Notes: generated by a model from the sequence alone, not told the origin. A DNA stretch of 64,000 nucleotides from Comamonadaceae bacterium (GCA_013297875.1 JAAFIW010000001.1:458288-522287), one strand, 5' to 3'. Shown: positions 18,530-27,563, counted from the stretch's first letter. Numbers and translations: made by a program.

Positions 18530-20260
18530 TTAACGAACCTTGCCGTCTTTCCAGGCTTGCAGCAGCTTGTCGTAGTTGATGGTTGCACCTTGAGGCTTTT
18601 CGTTGGCCAGCTTGGCCCACGGTGCGGCTTTATCGCTCAGGTACTTCGCGGGGTCGCCCTTGGGGTTGAGCTTGGGCGCGCACTTGGCCATGCCAGAGCG
18701 CTCCAGACGAGCCATCACCTGATCCATCTCTTCGGCCAGCGTGTCCATCGCGCCTTGCGGGGTCTTCTCACCCGTCACGGCTTGGGCCACGTTTTTCCAC
18801 CACAGCTGGGCCAGCTTGGGGTAGTCAGGCACGTTGGTGCCGGTGGGCGTCCAGGCCACACGGGCGGGGCTGCGGTAGAACTCGACCAGGCCGCCCAATT
18901 TAGGGGCCATGTCGGTCATGGCTTGCGAGCGAATGTCGCTTTCGCGAATCGGCGTCAGGCCGACGATGGTTTTCTTCAGGCTGGTGGTTTTGGCGGTCAC
19001 GAACTGTGCATACAACCAGGCAGCGGCCACTTTGTTGGGGTCGTGGTCTTTGAAGAAGGTCCAGCTGCCGACGTCCTGGTAGCCGTTTTGCATGCCTTGC
19101 TTCCAGTACGGGCCATTGGGGCCAGGGGCCATGCGCCACTTGGGCGTGCCGTCGGCATTCACCACGGGCAGGCCGGGCTTGGTCATGTCGGCGGTGAACG
19201 CGGTGTACCAGAAGATTTGCTGGGCAATCTGGCCTTGCGCGGGCACGGGGCCAGCTTCGCCAAAGGTCATGCCGATGGCTTCTTTGGGCGAGTATTTCTT
19301 CATCCAGTCCACATACTTGGTCAGCGCATACACAGCCGCTGGCGAGTTGGTGGCACCACCGCGCGACACCGAAGCGCCTTGGGGGTTGCAACCGTCGGCC
19401 GAGGCGCGAATGCCCCACTCGTCGACCGGTTTGCCGTTGGGAATGCCAATGTCAGCCGTGCCGGCCATGGACAGCCAGGCGTCGGTGAAGCGCCAGCCCA
19501 GCGATGGATCTTTCTTGCCGTAGTCCATGTGGCCATAAATCGGCTTGCCGTCGATGTTTTTCACGTCGTTGGTGAAAAAGTCGGCGATGTCTTCGTAGGC
19601 GCTCCAGTTCAGCGGCACGCCCAGGTCGTAGCCATACTTGGCTTTGAACTTGTCCTGCAGGTCTTTGCGGGCGAACAGGTCGGCGCGGAACCAGTACAGA
19701 TTGGCAAACTGCTGGTCGGGCAGCTGGTACATCTTGCCGTCTGGTGCCGTGGTGAAGCTGGTGCCGATGAAGTCTTTGATGTCCAGATCGGGGTTGGTCC
19801 ACTCTTTGCCCTTACCCGTCATGTAGTCGGTCAGGTTCAAAATTTTGCCGTAGCGGTAGTGGGTGCCGATCAGGTCGGAGTCGCTGATCCAGCCGTCGTA
19901 AATGCTCTTGCCGGACTGCATCGAGGTTTGCAGTTTCTCCACCACATCGCCCTCTTGAATCAAGTCGTGCTTGACCTTGATACCGGTGATTTCTGTAAAC
20001 GCCTTGGCCAGGGTTTTGGACTCGTACTCGTGGGTGGTGATGGTCTCGGAGACCACTGAAATTTCTTTCACGCCCTTGGCTTGCAGCTTTTTGGCGGCTT
20101 CGATGAACCACTTCATCTCCGCCATCTGTTTGTCTTTAGACAAGGTGGACGGCTGGAACTCGCTGTCCACCCACTTTTTGGCCTCGGCTTCGCCCGCCCC
20201 GGCACCCTGCCAGACCAGCATGGACGCGGCCAGGGCCAGCGCTGAATAACGTAACTTCAT
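18530..20260 (-). CDS. glpV: Glycerol ABC transporter substrate-binding protein
   Basis: 576-residue periplasmic binding protein with an N-terminal signal peptide (MKLRYSALALAASMLVWQGAG, cleavage probably near GAGAGEA). The long length, the family motifs EYESKTLAKAFTEITGIKV and GRFTDAWLSMAG-like segments (here WRFTDAWLSMAG), and its place next to a DUF2160 protein, two permeases and two ATPases fit GlpV of the Rhizobium glpSTPQUV glycerol importer. It binds glycerol and delivers it to GlpP/GlpQ. It is the last transporter gene, 99 bases after glpU. Confidence 0.9.
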   Translation of the reverse strand: MKLRYSALALAASMLVWQGAGAGEAEAKKWVDSEFQPSTLSKDKQMAEMKWFIEAAKKLQAKGVKEISVVSETITTHEYESKTLAKAFTEITGIKVKHDLIQEGDVVEKLQTSMQSGKSIYDGWISDSDLIGTHYRYGKILNLTDYMTGKGKEWTNPDLDIKDFIGTSFTTAPDGKMYQLPDQQFANLYWFRADLFARKDLQDKFKAKYGYDLGVPLNWSAYEDIADFFTNDVKNIDGKPIYGHMDYGKKDPSLGWRFTDAWLSMAGTADIGIPNGKPVDEWGIRASADGCNPQGASVSRGGATNSPAAVYALTKYVDWMKKYSPKEAIGMTFGEAGPVPAQGQIAQQIFWYTAFTADMTKPGLPVVNADGTPKWRMAPGPNGPYWKQGMQNGYQDVGSWTFFKDHDPNKVAAAWLYAQFVTAKTTSLKKTIVGLTPIRESDIRSQAMTDMAPKLGGLVEFYRSPARVAWTPTGTNVPDYPKLAQLWWKNVAQAVTGEKTPQGAMDTLAEEMDQVMARLERSGMAKCAPKLNPKGDPAKYLSDKAAPWAKLANEKPQGATINYDKLLQAWKDGKVR

Positions 20261-20359
20261 GACTTGTCTCCTTCAGTTGACTCAACAGTTAACAAACAAC
20301 TTCCCACCAGAAAAAATCGTTCGGCTTTCGGGGAAGTGACGAGCCGAACTACTTGAAAA

Positions 20360-20668
20360 CTATCCCTTGCGCATGACAAAAACCAGCAGCCCCATCGAGG
20401 CCACAAAGCTCCACCAGATAGACAAATCGCCCTCCTGCCCCAGTTGCACGGCCAGCCAGCCGCTGATGGCGACAAACATCAAATTCAAATACGCCGCACT
20501 CAGCAGCCCAATAAACAGTCGGTCACCGCGCGTGGTTTCGATGGGCAAAAAGCCCTTGCGCATCACAGTGGGCGACTTGATTTCCCAAAGCGTCATACCC
20601 ACGAGCATCAACACGATGCAAGTAAAAAATACTGCCACCGGCAGCGTCCAGGCCATCCACTCAAACAT
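20360..20668 (-). CDS. glpU: Small integral membrane protein of glycerol importer
   Basis: 102-residue DUF2160-type membrane protein with three or so hydrophobic segments (LPVAVFFTCIVLMLVGMTLW; a central segment; SIWWSFVASMGLLVFVM). The start is the ATG at 20668 (MFEWMAWTL), the innermost of several start-like copies. In Rhizobium, glpU is an unassigned member of the same operon; a role in assembly or coupling of the importer is inference. Its start codon region forms part of a three-unit tandem duplication that extends upstream. Confidence 0.82.
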   Translation of the reverse strand: MFEWMAWTLPVAVFFTCIVLMLVGMTLWEIKSPTVMRKGFLPIETTRGDRLFIGLLSAAYLNLMFVAISGWLAVQLGQEGDLSIWWSFVASMGLLVFVMRKG

Positions 20669-20819
20669 AGGCCCCCCCCTGAGCGCCTGTGGCGCTTCCC
20701 CCAAGGGGGACGCAGCTAAACATAGCCCCCCCTGAGCGCCTGTGGCGCTTCCCCCAAGGGACGCAGCTAAACATAGCCCCCCCTGAGCGCCTACGGCGCT
20801 TCCCCCAAGGGACGCAGCC
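20663..20819. repeat. Tandem repeat duplicating the glpU start region
   Basis: Three direct copies of a 51-55-base unit beginning AAACATAG (at 20663, 20718 and 20769) and running through CCCCCCTGAGCGCC and GGCGCTTCCCCC to GACGCAGC. Each unit contains a CAT that reads as ATG on the glp strand, but only the innermost leads into glpU. Confidence 0.85.
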
Positions 20820-21030
20820 AGCGGCCGGGCGAAGCCCGTTCCGCGGCTGCCCCCGGTTTTGAACCCGTAGGTTCTCGCGTGAGGTGTTTGCGTTCATCGT
20901 CTTATGCTCCTCATTGCTAGCCACACCCACTGCACACGCTGCAAGACAGGCCCAGGCAGCCGCGGAACCGGCTTCGCCGGGCCGCTGGCTGCGCCCCCTT
21001 GAGGGGGAGGCGCCGAAGGCGACTCGGGGG
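20795..21030. repeat. Long imperfect inverted repeat between glpQ and glpU
   Basis: The block at about 20795-20854 (GGCGCTTCCCCC ... CAGCCAGCGGCCGGGCGAAG ... CCGCGGCTGCC) is repeated in inverse orientation at about 20958-21024 (GGCAGCCGCGGAACC ... CGGGCCGCTGGCTGCG ... GGAGGCGCC). The arms are roughly 60-65 bases. The intervening ~105 bases show no gene. The transcript could form a long hairpin in mid-operon. Together with the tandem repeat this accounts for all of the gene-free stretch 20669-21043. Confidence 0.8.
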
Positions 21031-21043
21031 TGGTTCAAATACT

Positions 21044-21856
21044 TCATACACGCCCCATCGCAAAGCCTTTTGCGATGTAGTTACGCACAAACCAGATCAC
21101 GATCGCGCCCGGCACGATGGTCAATACGCCCGCCGCAGCCAAAGTCGCCCAGTCCATGCCAGAGGCCGACACCGTGCGCGTCATCGTGGCCACAATCGGC
21201 TTGGCATTCACGCTGGTGAGCGTGCGCGCCAGCAGCAACTCCACCCAGCTAAACATGAAGCAGAAGAACGCCGCCACGCCCACACCGGCCTTGATCAGTG
21301 GCAGAAAAATCGTGGCGAAAAAGCGGGGGAACGAGTAGCCGTCGATGTAGGCTGTTTCGTCAATCTCACGTGGAATGCCGCTCATGAAGCCTTCCAGAAT
21401 CCACACCGCCAGCGGCACGTTGAACAGCAGGTGCGCCAGCGCCACGGCGACATGCGTGTCCATCAAACCGACCGTGGTGTACAGCTGGAAAAACGGCAGC
21501 AAGAACACGGCAGGCGGCGTCATGCGGTTGGTCAGCAGCCAGAAGAACACATGCTTGTCGCCCAGAAAGCTGTAACGGGAGAACGCATAGGCGGCGGGCA
21601 GGGCTACCGAGATGGAAATCACCGTGTTGATGGCCACATAAATCAGCGAGTTGATGTAGCCCGAGTACCACGAGGGGTCGGTGAAGATCTTGATGTAGTT
21701 GTCCCAGGTGAAGTGCTGGGGGAAAAATGAGAAGCTGGAGAGGATTTCCTCATTGGTCTTGAAGCTCATGTTGACCATCCAGTAGATGGGCAACACCGCA
21801 AACACCAGGTAGGCCATCAGGAACAGCGTGCGTTTGTGAAAACGGTTTTCATGCAT
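21044..21856 (-). CDS. glpQ: Glycerol ABC transporter permease GlpQ
   Basis: 270-residue inner-membrane permease of the MalG/UgpE type with six predicted helices. The EAA loop that docks on the ATPase is EIDETAYIDGYSFPRFF at about residues 178-194. It overlaps the end of glpP by eight bases, showing translational coupling. With GlpP it forms the glycerol channel. Confidence 0.9.
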   Translation of the reverse strand: MHENRFHKRTLFLMAYLVFAVLPIYWMVNMSFKTNEEILSSFSFFPQHFTWDNYIKIFTDPSWYSGYINSLIYVAINTVISISVALPAAYAFSRYSFLGDKHVFFWLLTNRMTPPAVFLLPFFQLYTTVGLMDTHVAVALAHLLFNVPLAVWILEGFMSGIPREIDETAYIDGYSFPRFFATIFLPLIKAGVGVAAFFCFMFSWVELLLARTLTSVNAKPIVATMTRTVSASGMDWATLAAAGVLTIVPGAIVIWFVRNYIAKGFAMGRV

Positions 21857-22745
21857 GGCCCGCTCCTTCCGTGCTGCTGGTACCTATCCGCTGCATCCAG
21901 TTGTACAAGATGAAGCACAGCAACAAGATGATCAAAAAGTAGATCAAGGAAAACGCCGCCGCTGGCCCCAAATCAAACTGGCCCACGGCTTTTTGCGTGA
22001 GGAACTGGCTCAGGAAGGTGGTGGCGTTGCCCGGCCCGCCGCCCGTCAACACAAAGGGCTCGGTGTAAATCATGAAGCTGTCCATAAACCGCAGCAGCAC
22101 CGCAATCATCAGCACACCGCGCATCTTGGGCAGCTGGATGTAGCGAAACACGGCGAACTTGCTGGCCCCGTCAATACGCGCGGCCTGGTAATAAGCATCG
22201 GGTATGGACCGCAGGCCCGCAAAGCACAGCAGCGCCACCAGCGGCGTCCAGTGCCACACGTCCATCACCAGCACGGTGATCCAGGCGTGGGTGGCGTTGC
22301 CGGTGTAGCTGTAGTCCACCCCCATTTTTTGTAGCAGATTGCCCGCCAGGCCGATGTCGGCGCGCCCATAAATCTGCCAGATCGTGCCCACCACGTTCCA
22401 CGGAATCAGCAGCGACAGCGCCACCACCACCAGCACGGCAGACGACTTCCAGCCCTGCGCGGGCATGGACAGCGCCAGCAAAATGCCCAGTGGAATCTCG
22501 ACCGCCAGCACCGCCAGCGAGAAGGTGAGCTGGCGGCCCAGCGCGGCATGCAGATCGGGGTCGCGCATCACCGAGGTGAACCACTCGGTGCCCACAAACA
22601 CCCGCCGCTCGGGCGAAATGATGTCTTGCACCGAATAGTTCACCACCGTCATCAGCGGCAAGATGGCAGAGAACGCCACGCAAATGATGACCGGCAGAAT
22701 CAGCCACCAGGCTTTCTGATTCACCGGTTTGGTCGTTGTACTCAT
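21849..22745 (-). CDS. glpP: Glycerol ABC transporter permease GlpP
   Basis: 298-residue permease of the MalF/UgpA type with an N-terminal helix (WWLILPVIICVAFSAILPLM) and an EAA loop near IPDAYYQAARIDGASKFAVF. The start codon overlaps the glpT stop (ATGA). It partners with GlpQ. The adjacent binding protein and paired ATPases support glycerol as substrate. Confidence 0.9.
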   Translation of the reverse strand: MSTTTKPVNQKAWWLILPVIICVAFSAILPLMTVVNYSVQDIISPERRVFVGTEWFTSVMRDPDLHAALGRQLTFSLAVLAVEIPLGILLALSMPAQGWKSSAVLVVVALSLLIPWNVVGTIWQIYGRADIGLAGNLLQKMGVDYSYTGNATHAWITVLVMDVWHWTPLVALLCFAGLRSIPDAYYQAARIDGASKFAVFRYIQLPKMRGVLMIAVLLRFMDSFMIYTEPFVLTGGGPGNATTFLSQFLTQKAVGQFDLGPAAAFSLIYFLIILLLCFILYNWMQRIGTSSTEGAGHA

Positions 22746-23812
22746 GGCACCAAAACCTCGTCTTTATAAAAACAGGTGTGCTCGCCCAACACCTGCAACC
22801 AGGCACTTTCGCCTACCGTAGGCACTGCGATCTCTGGGCTGAGACGCGCCTTGATGGCATGGCCGTCGATGGTTGCGGTCAGCATCACATGCGTGCCCAC
22901 GTCTTGCACGCGCGCCACGGTGACGGGCAGAGCACCGGCCTCGTTGGGGTTGGCCAAGCTGACGTATTCCGGCCGCACACCCAGCTTCAATGGCCCGGCG
23001 GGTAGCGCCCGCATGGTGGCCACCGGAAAGCCTGCCATCGTCACGGAGCCGCCTGCGGCTTGCACCGGCAGAAAATTCATGCCGGGCGAGCCAATGAAGT
23101 GCCCCACAAACGTGTGTTCGGGGCGCTCAAACAGCGCATCGGCACCGCCCACCTGCACCGCGCGGCCACGGGTCATCACCACCACCTGTTGCGCAAAGGT
23201 CAGCGCCTCCACCTGGTCGTGCGTGACGTAGATCAGCGTGAGTTTCAGCTCGTGGTGAATCTGCTTGAGTTTGCGGCGCAGCTGCCATTTCAGGTGCGGG
23301 TCAATCACCGTCAGCGGCTCGTCAAACAACACAGCCGACACGTCTGAGCGCACCAGGCCACGGCCCAAGGAGATTTTTTGCTTGGCGTCGGCGGCCAGGC
23401 CAGCGGCGCGCTGATTCAACTGACCACTCATCTCCAGCATTTCAGCGATTTGGCCCACACGCTTTTTGATCTGGTCTGCTGGCACTTTGCGGTTGCGCAG
23501 CGGAAAGGCCAGGTTGTCAAACACCGTCATGGTGTCGTAGATCACCGGGAACTGGAACACCTGGGCAATGTTGCGCTCTTGCGGGGTCTGGTGGGTGGCG
23601 TTGACGCCATTGAAGGCCACCGTGCCCTGCGACGGCGTGACCAGGCCCGACATGATGTTCAGCATGGTGGTTTTGCCGCAGCCCGAGGGGCCTAGCAAGG
23701 CGTAAGCGCCACCGTCTTCAAACGTCATCTTCAGGGGCAACAGCGCATAGTCTTCGTCGCGCTGCGGATTGGCTCGGTAGGCATGCGCCAAGTCAAGGGT
23801 GATGCTGGCCAT
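22742..23812 (-). CDS. glpT: Glycerol ABC transporter ATPase GlpT
   Basis: 356-residue MalK-like ATPase; the ATG at 23812 (MASITLDLAHAY) is preferred over an upstream extension that lies in glpS. Walker [10 protein letters not shown] is at 41-49, Walker B AVLFDEP at 160-166 and the H-loop His at 198 (YVTHDQ). The ABC signature is degenerate: where LSGGQ is expected, at about 140-145, the sequence reads AADAKQ. The C-terminal domain (about 240-356) has the OB-fold regulatory type. It is one base downstream of glpS and overlaps glpP by four. The pairing with GlpS makes one complete and one defective ATP site. Confidence 0.9.
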   Translation of the reverse strand: MASITLDLAHAYRANPQRDEDYALLPLKMTFEDGGAYALLGPSGCGKTTMLNIMSGLVTPSQGTVAFNGVNATHQTPQERNIAQVFQFPVIYDTMTVFDNLAFPLRNRKVPADQIKKRVGQIAEMLEMSGQLNQRAAGLAADAKQKISLGRGLVRSDVSAVLFDEPLTVIDPHLKWQLRRKLKQIHHELKLTLIYVTHDQVEALTFAQQVVVMTRGRAVQVGGADALFERPEHTFVGHFIGSPGMNFLPVQAAGGSVTMAGFPVATMRALPAGPLKLGVRPEYVSLANPNEAGALPVTVARVQDVGTHVMLTATIDGHAIKARLSPEIAVPTVGESAWLQVLGEHTCFYKDEVLVP

Positions 23813-23813
23813 G

Positions 23814-24884
23814 TCAGTGCGCCCTCTGACCAGGAGCCAGCAGCAGCGCGCCGGTGGCATCAAACACATACACCTGCGAGGGGTGTAGGTGCAGGGTGAT
23901 GGGGCTGCCCAAATCAAAGTAGTGCACACCCGTCAGCTGCGCCACTAATTCGCCCACCGGCGTGGCCGCATGAACAAAGGTGTCCGACCCCGAAATCTCG
24001 GCCAGTTCCACCTGCCCGACCAGCGACACGTCGCCGGGACGCGCCTGCACGCGCAGCGCGCTGGCGCGCACGCCCACGGTGAGCGTGCCGGAGGCTGTGG
24101 CAGGCAAATTCAAGGGCAATTCAGGCCCATGATCCAGTCTAGCCCCTGTGGATACTGCTCGGGCAGCTATCAAATTCATAGGGGGATCGCTGAACGCGCG
24201 GGCCACCCGCAGCGACTGTGGACGGTGAAACACCTGCGCGGTCGGCCCAAATTGCAGCAACTCGCCAGCGTCCATCACCGCCGTGTAGCCACCCAGCAGC
24301 AGTGCCTCACCGGGCTCGGTGGTGGCATAGATCACGGTGGAATCACCCGCTGCGAACAACTGGGTCAGCTCTTCACGCAGCTCTTCGCGCAGCTTGTAGT
24401 CCAGGTTCACCAAGGGCTCGTCCAGCAGCATCAGCGGCGCGCCTTTGGCCAGCGCCCGGGCCAGCGCCACGCGCTGCTGTTGGCCCCCCGACAGCTCGGC
24501 GGGCAGGCGCTCCAGAAACATGTCGATGTGCAAGCGCTGCGCAATCTCGCGCACCCTTTGATCCAGGTTTTTTTCGCCTCGCAGTTTGAGCGGCGACGCG
24601 ATGTTGTCAGCCACGGTGAGCGACGGGTAGTTGATGAACTGCTGGTACACCATGGCCACATTGCGCTGGCGCACGCTTTGGCCGGTGACGTCAGCACTGT
24701 CAACACGTACCCGGCCGGCAGTGGGCACATCCAGCCCGGCCATGATGCGCATCAAACTGGTTTTGCCCGCCTGAGTGGCACCCAGCAGCACCGTGACCTG
24801 GCCGCTGGGCGGCTGTAGGTTCAGCGGGTACAGCCACTGGGCGGGGCCCACTTTTTTGGTGACGGCTTCAAGCGACAGCTGCAT
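23814..24884 (-). CDS. glpS: Glycerol ABC transporter ATPase GlpS
   Basis: 356-residue MalK-like ATPase, first gene of the glycerol import operon. The Walker A is unusual (GATQAGKTS, 35-43). The signature LSGGQQQR (131-138) and Walker B LMLLDEP (151-157) are canonical. The H-loop His is replaced (YATTE, Thr189 where His is expected). Residues about 234-248 are encoded by a copy of the dispersed 45-bp repeat, in frame. The C-terminal OB-type domain follows. The gene diverges from glpR across a 180-base control region. The GlpT signature lesion and this H-loop lesion fall in the same composite ATP site. Confidence 0.9.
   Translation of the reverse strand: MQLSLEAVTKKVGPAQWLYPLNLQPPSGQVTVLLGATQAGKTSLMRIMAGLDVPTAGRVRVDSADVTGQSVRQRNVAMVYQQFINYPSLTVADNIASPLKLRGEKNLDQRVREIAQRLHIDMFLERLPAELSGGQQQRVALARALAKGAPLMLLDEPLVNLDYKLREELREELTQLFAAGDSTVIYATTEPGEALLLGGYTAVMDAGELLQFGPTAQVFHRPQSLRVARAFSDPPMNLIAARAVSTGARLDHGPELPLNLPATASGTLTVGVRASALRVQARPGDVSLVGQVELAEISGSDTFVHAATPVGELVAQLTGVHYFDLGSPITLHLHPSQVYVFDATGALLLAPGQRAH
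24141..24185 (+). repeat. Dispersed 45-bp repeat inside glpS, copy 3
   Basis: The sequence TAGCCCCTGTGGATACTGCT followed by CGGGCAGCTATCAAATTCATAG matches the family in its GCTC.GGCAGCTATC core and outer AGCCC. It lies wholly within the glpS reading frame and adds no stop codon. Confidence 0.8.
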
Positions 24885-24926
24885 AGGTACCCTGGTTTTT
24901 CAGGTTCAACGACATCGGTAGATGAG

Positions 24927-25015
24927 TTTCGTTTTGGTAAATTAGGGCGCGATTGTTGTTCTATTTTGTGCATTATTTGTCATGGTTTTCCCTTTATCGC
25001 TTTCGTTTTGTTTCG
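24927..25015. promoter_or_regulatory. Candidate GlpR operator repeats
   Basis: The identical 10-mer TTTCGTTTTG occurs at 24927-24936 and 25001-25010, the second followed at once by another TTTCG. Both lie between the divergent glpS and glpR starts. DeoR-family repressors often bind such T-rich TTTCG-containing repeats, so these are plausible GlpR sites. Binding is inference. Confidence 0.4.
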
Positions 25016-25064
25016 ATATAGAGTGCACTTCAGTTTGACAAGCCATTGATACGAGCCATCTTCC

Positions 25065-25832
25065 GTGAACGCCAACCCCCGACAAGTCCGCCTGCTCGAC
25101 GTGGTGCGCGCCGATGGCACCGCATCGGTCGAGCAGTTAGCCGACAAGCTGCAGGTCAGCCTGCAAACCGTGCGCCGCGACGTGCAGCGCCTGGCCGAGG
25201 CCAAGCTGCTCACCCGTTTTCACGGCGGCGTGAGCGTGCCGGGTTCCACGATCGAGAACATTGCCCACCGGCAGCGTGAGAACCTGAACGCCGCTGGCAA
25301 AGCACGCATTGCGCACACCGTGGCAACCTGCGTTCCCAACGGTTGCTCGCTCATCCTGAACATTGGCACCACCACCGAAGCCGTGGCAAAGGCCTTGCTG
25401 CACCACAAGGGCCTGCGCGTCATCACCAACAACCTGAATGTGGCGGCCATCCTGTCGGCCAACACCGACTGTGAGGTGATCGTGACCGGTGGTGTGGTGC
25501 GCGCCCGCGACCGCGGGATCGTGGGCGAAGCGGCCGTGGCCTTCATCAAGCAGTTTCGTGTGGACATTGCGGTGATTGGCATCTCCGGCATCGAGGCCGA
25601 CGGCTCGTTGCGAGACTTTGATTACCGCGAGGTCACCGTGTCACAAACCATCATCGGGCAAGCCCGTCAGGTGTGGCTGGCCGCCGACCACAGCAAATTC
25701 AACCGACCGGCCATGGTGGAGCTGGCCCAGCTGCACAACATCCAGCGCCTGTTCACCGATGAACCGCCACCCGAGCCATTTCCTGAACTGCTCGCGCAGG
25801 CGCAGGTGCAGTGTGATGTGGCCGGGCTATGA
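25065..25832 (+). CDS. glpR: DeoR-family glycerol regulator GlpR
   Basis: 255-residue DeoR-family repressor. The N-terminal helix-turn-helix is at residues 6-60 (VEQLADKLQVSLQTVRRDVQRLAEAKLLTRFHGG). The C-terminal sugar-phosphate sensor domain has the NIGTTTEAVAKAL and VIGISGIEADGSLRDFDYREV motifs typical of GlpR, whose inducer is glycerol-3-phosphate. The start is GTG. Its position between the divergent transport operon and glpK supports control of glycerol use. Confidence 0.9.
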   Translation: MNANPRQVRLLDVVRADGTASVEQLADKLQVSLQTVRRDVQRLAEAKLLTRFHGGVSVPGSTIENIAHRQRENLNAAGKARIAHTVATCVPNGCSLILNIGTTTEAVAKALLHHKGLRVITNNLNVAAILSANTDCEVIVTGGVVRARDRGIVGEAAVAFIKQFRVDIAVIGISGIEADGSLRDFDYREVTVSQTIIGQARQVWLAADHSKFNRPAMVELAQLHNIQRLFTDEPPPEPFPELLAQAQVQCDVAGL

Positions 25833-25841
25833 AAAATGACT

Positions 25842-25967
25842 TCACCGCGTTGCGGCGTTGATGACAGATGACTAACTTGCCCTCGCAATCCGGCATTTCT
25901 GCGCTCCGGGTCATTCTTCATGGCAGCCCTCGGGGCACGTCGTCTGTCATCAGATCGTCAACACCTG
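25842..25967. repeat. ATGAC-arm repeat element, copy a
   Basis: Begins just after the glpR stop with ATGACTTCACCGCG and TTGATGACAGATGAC, and closes with CGTCTGTCATCAG in inverse orientation about 100 bases later. It fills the glpR-glpK gap. Related copies are at 33124, 46459 and 48709. Confidence 0.65.
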
Positions 25968-25977
25968 GAATCGCGTC

Positions 25978-27471
25978 ATGACCTACCTTTTAGCCCTCGA
26001 CCAAGGCACCTCCAGCTCCCGCAGCATTGTGTTTGACCGCCTGGGCCAGGTGGTGGCACAAGCCCAGCAGGAGTTGCCGCAGATCTACCCCAAACCGGGC
26101 TGGGTGGAGCACGACCCGATGGAAATCTGGCGTGGGCAGCTGGCCACGGCGCAGGCAGTGCTGGCCAAGGCCAAATTAAGGGCCCAGGACATCAGCGCCA
26201 TCGGCATCACCAACCAGCGCGAAACCACCGTGGTGTGGAACCGCGCCACTGGCCAGCCCATTCACAACGCCATCGTCTGGCAAGACCGCCGCGCCGAAGA
26301 CACCTGTGCGCGTCTGCGCGCGGGTGGCCACGCCGACATGATTCAGGCCAAAACCGGTCTGCTGGTGGACGCCTATTTCTCCGGCACCAAGCTCAAATGG
26401 ATCCTGGATCACACCCCCGGTGCGCGCAAATTGGCGCGCGCAGGCGAGCTGGCGTTTGGCACGATCGACAGTTGGTTGATGTGGCAATTGACGGGCGGCA
26501 AAGTGCACGCCACCGACGTGAGCAACGCCTCGCGCACCATGCTGTTCAATGTGCACACCAACCAGTGGGACGACGAGCTGCTGTCGCTGCTGGATATACC
26601 GCATGACCTGATGCCGCGCGTATATCCCTCCAGCGCACAGTTCGGCGACGTCAGCGCCGACGTACTCGGCGCGGCCATTCCTATCGGCGGTGTGGCCGGT
26701 GACCAGCAAAGCGCCCTCTTCGGCCAGGCCTGCTTCAAGGCTGGCATGGCCAAAAACACCTATGGCACCGGGTGTTTCATGCTCATGCACACCGGCAACC
26801 AGTTTCAAACCTCCACCAATGGCCTGCTGACCACATCAGCGGCACAAACCACCAGCAAAACCGAATTTGCCACCGAGGGCAGCGTCTTCGTCGGCGGTGC
26901 GGTGGTGCAGTGGCTACGCGACGGCCTGCACGCCATCCAGGGCAGCGACCAGGTGCAGGCCCTGGCCCAAAGCGTGCCCGATGCCGGCGGCGTGATGATG
27001 GTTCCCGCTTTTACTGGGCTGGGAGCCCCCTACTGGAAACCCGACGCCCGCGGCACCATCACCGGCTTGACCCGCGGCACCACCGTGGCCCACATCGCCC
27101 GCGCCGCACTGGAGAGCATCGCCTACCAAAGCGCCGCCCTGCTGCAAGCCATGAGCCGCGACGCCGTGGCCGGTGGCTTAGCCCCCGTAGCCGAGCTGCG
27201 GGTAGACGGCGGTGCTTGCGTGAACGATTTGTTGATGCAGTTCCAGGCCGACTTGCTGGGCATTCCCGTGGTGCGACCCGCCGTGACAGAGACCACCGCC
27301 TTGGGTGCCGCCTACTTGGCCGGGCTGGCCGTGGGCGTGTACGGCAGCACCCAGGAGCTGTCAACCCTGTGGCGCGCCGAGCGCAGCTTCCTGCCCACCC
27401 TGGCCCCGCAACGCGCAGCGGAGTTGATGCAGCGCTGGGAGCATGCGGTGCGGCAGACCACGCTGGCGTGA
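25978..27471 (+). CDS. glpK: Glycerol kinase
   Basis: 497-residue FGGY-family kinase that phosphorylates glycerol to sn-glycerol-3-phosphate, trapping imported glycerol and feeding GlpD. The N-terminal phosphate-binding [14 protein letters not shown] (residues 6-19), the NQRETT motif, the catalytic-region IVWQDRR and the C-terminal FGGY signature region ([20 protein letters not shown]) are intact, and the length is normal. It is downstream of glpR in the same direction, separated by a repeat element. A hairpin overlaps the stop codon. Confidence 0.96.
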   Translation: MTYLLALDQGTSSSRSIVFDRLGQVVAQAQQELPQIYPKPGWVEHDPMEIWRGQLATAQAVLAKAKLRAQDISAIGITNQRETTVVWNRATGQPIHNAIVWQDRRAEDTCARLRAGGHADMIQAKTGLLVDAYFSGTKLKWILDHTPGARKLARAGELAFGTIDSWLMWQLTGGKVHATDVSNASRTMLFNVHTNQWDDELLSLLDIPHDLMPRVYPSSAQFGDVSADVLGAAIPIGGVAGDQQSALFGQACFKAGMAKNTYGTGCFMLMHTGNQFQTSTNGLLTTSAAQTTSKTEFATEGSVFVGGAVVQWLRDGLHAIQGSDQVQALAQSVPDAGGVMMVPAFTGLGAPYWKPDARGTITGLTRGTTVAHIARAALESIAYQSAALLQAMSRDAVAGGLAPVAELRVDGGACVNDLLMQFQADLLGIPVVRPAVTETTALGAAYLAGLAVGVYGSTQELSTLWRAERSFLPTLAPQRAAELMQRWEHAVRQTTLA

Positions 27472-27493
27472 ACCGTCACGACCACGGTTCTTT
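27470..27493 (+). terminator. Candidate terminator of glpK
   Basis: Inverted repeat GAACCGT, 7-base loop, ACGGTTC, followed by TTT. It starts within the glpK stop codon. The T run is short, so efficiency is uncertain. Confidence 0.4.
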
Positions 27494-27563
27494 GGCGCGC
27501 CAAGACATTGATGAGTTGCTGTGTAACAAGCCGCCAGACAGGATGGACGACAAGCAGCGAGCG
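27492..27563 (+). pseudogene. C-terminal remnant of an AAA_4/RecG-like protein
   Basis: An open stretch reads LARQDIDELLCNKPPDRMDD then KQR. This resembles the conserved segment near the C-terminus of AlbA_2/AAA_4 regulators annotated as RecG-like helicases, where I expect roughly RxDIDELLxxKLPDxLxDxQK. No upstream or downstream part of such a gene remains. It is interpreted as a decayed fragment; recognition is from memory and moderate. Confidence 0.4.

Noticed and set aside
18482..20059. 525-codon plus-strand open frame
   Set aside because: It is the antisense shadow of glpV, which has a signal peptide, family motifs and operon context; the shadow protein is low-complexity His/Gly-rich.
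20661..21047. 128-codon frame through the glpU-glpQ gap
   Set aside because: It is built from the tandem and inverted repeats; the protein is a repeat of GGAMFSCVPWGKR-like segments with no family.
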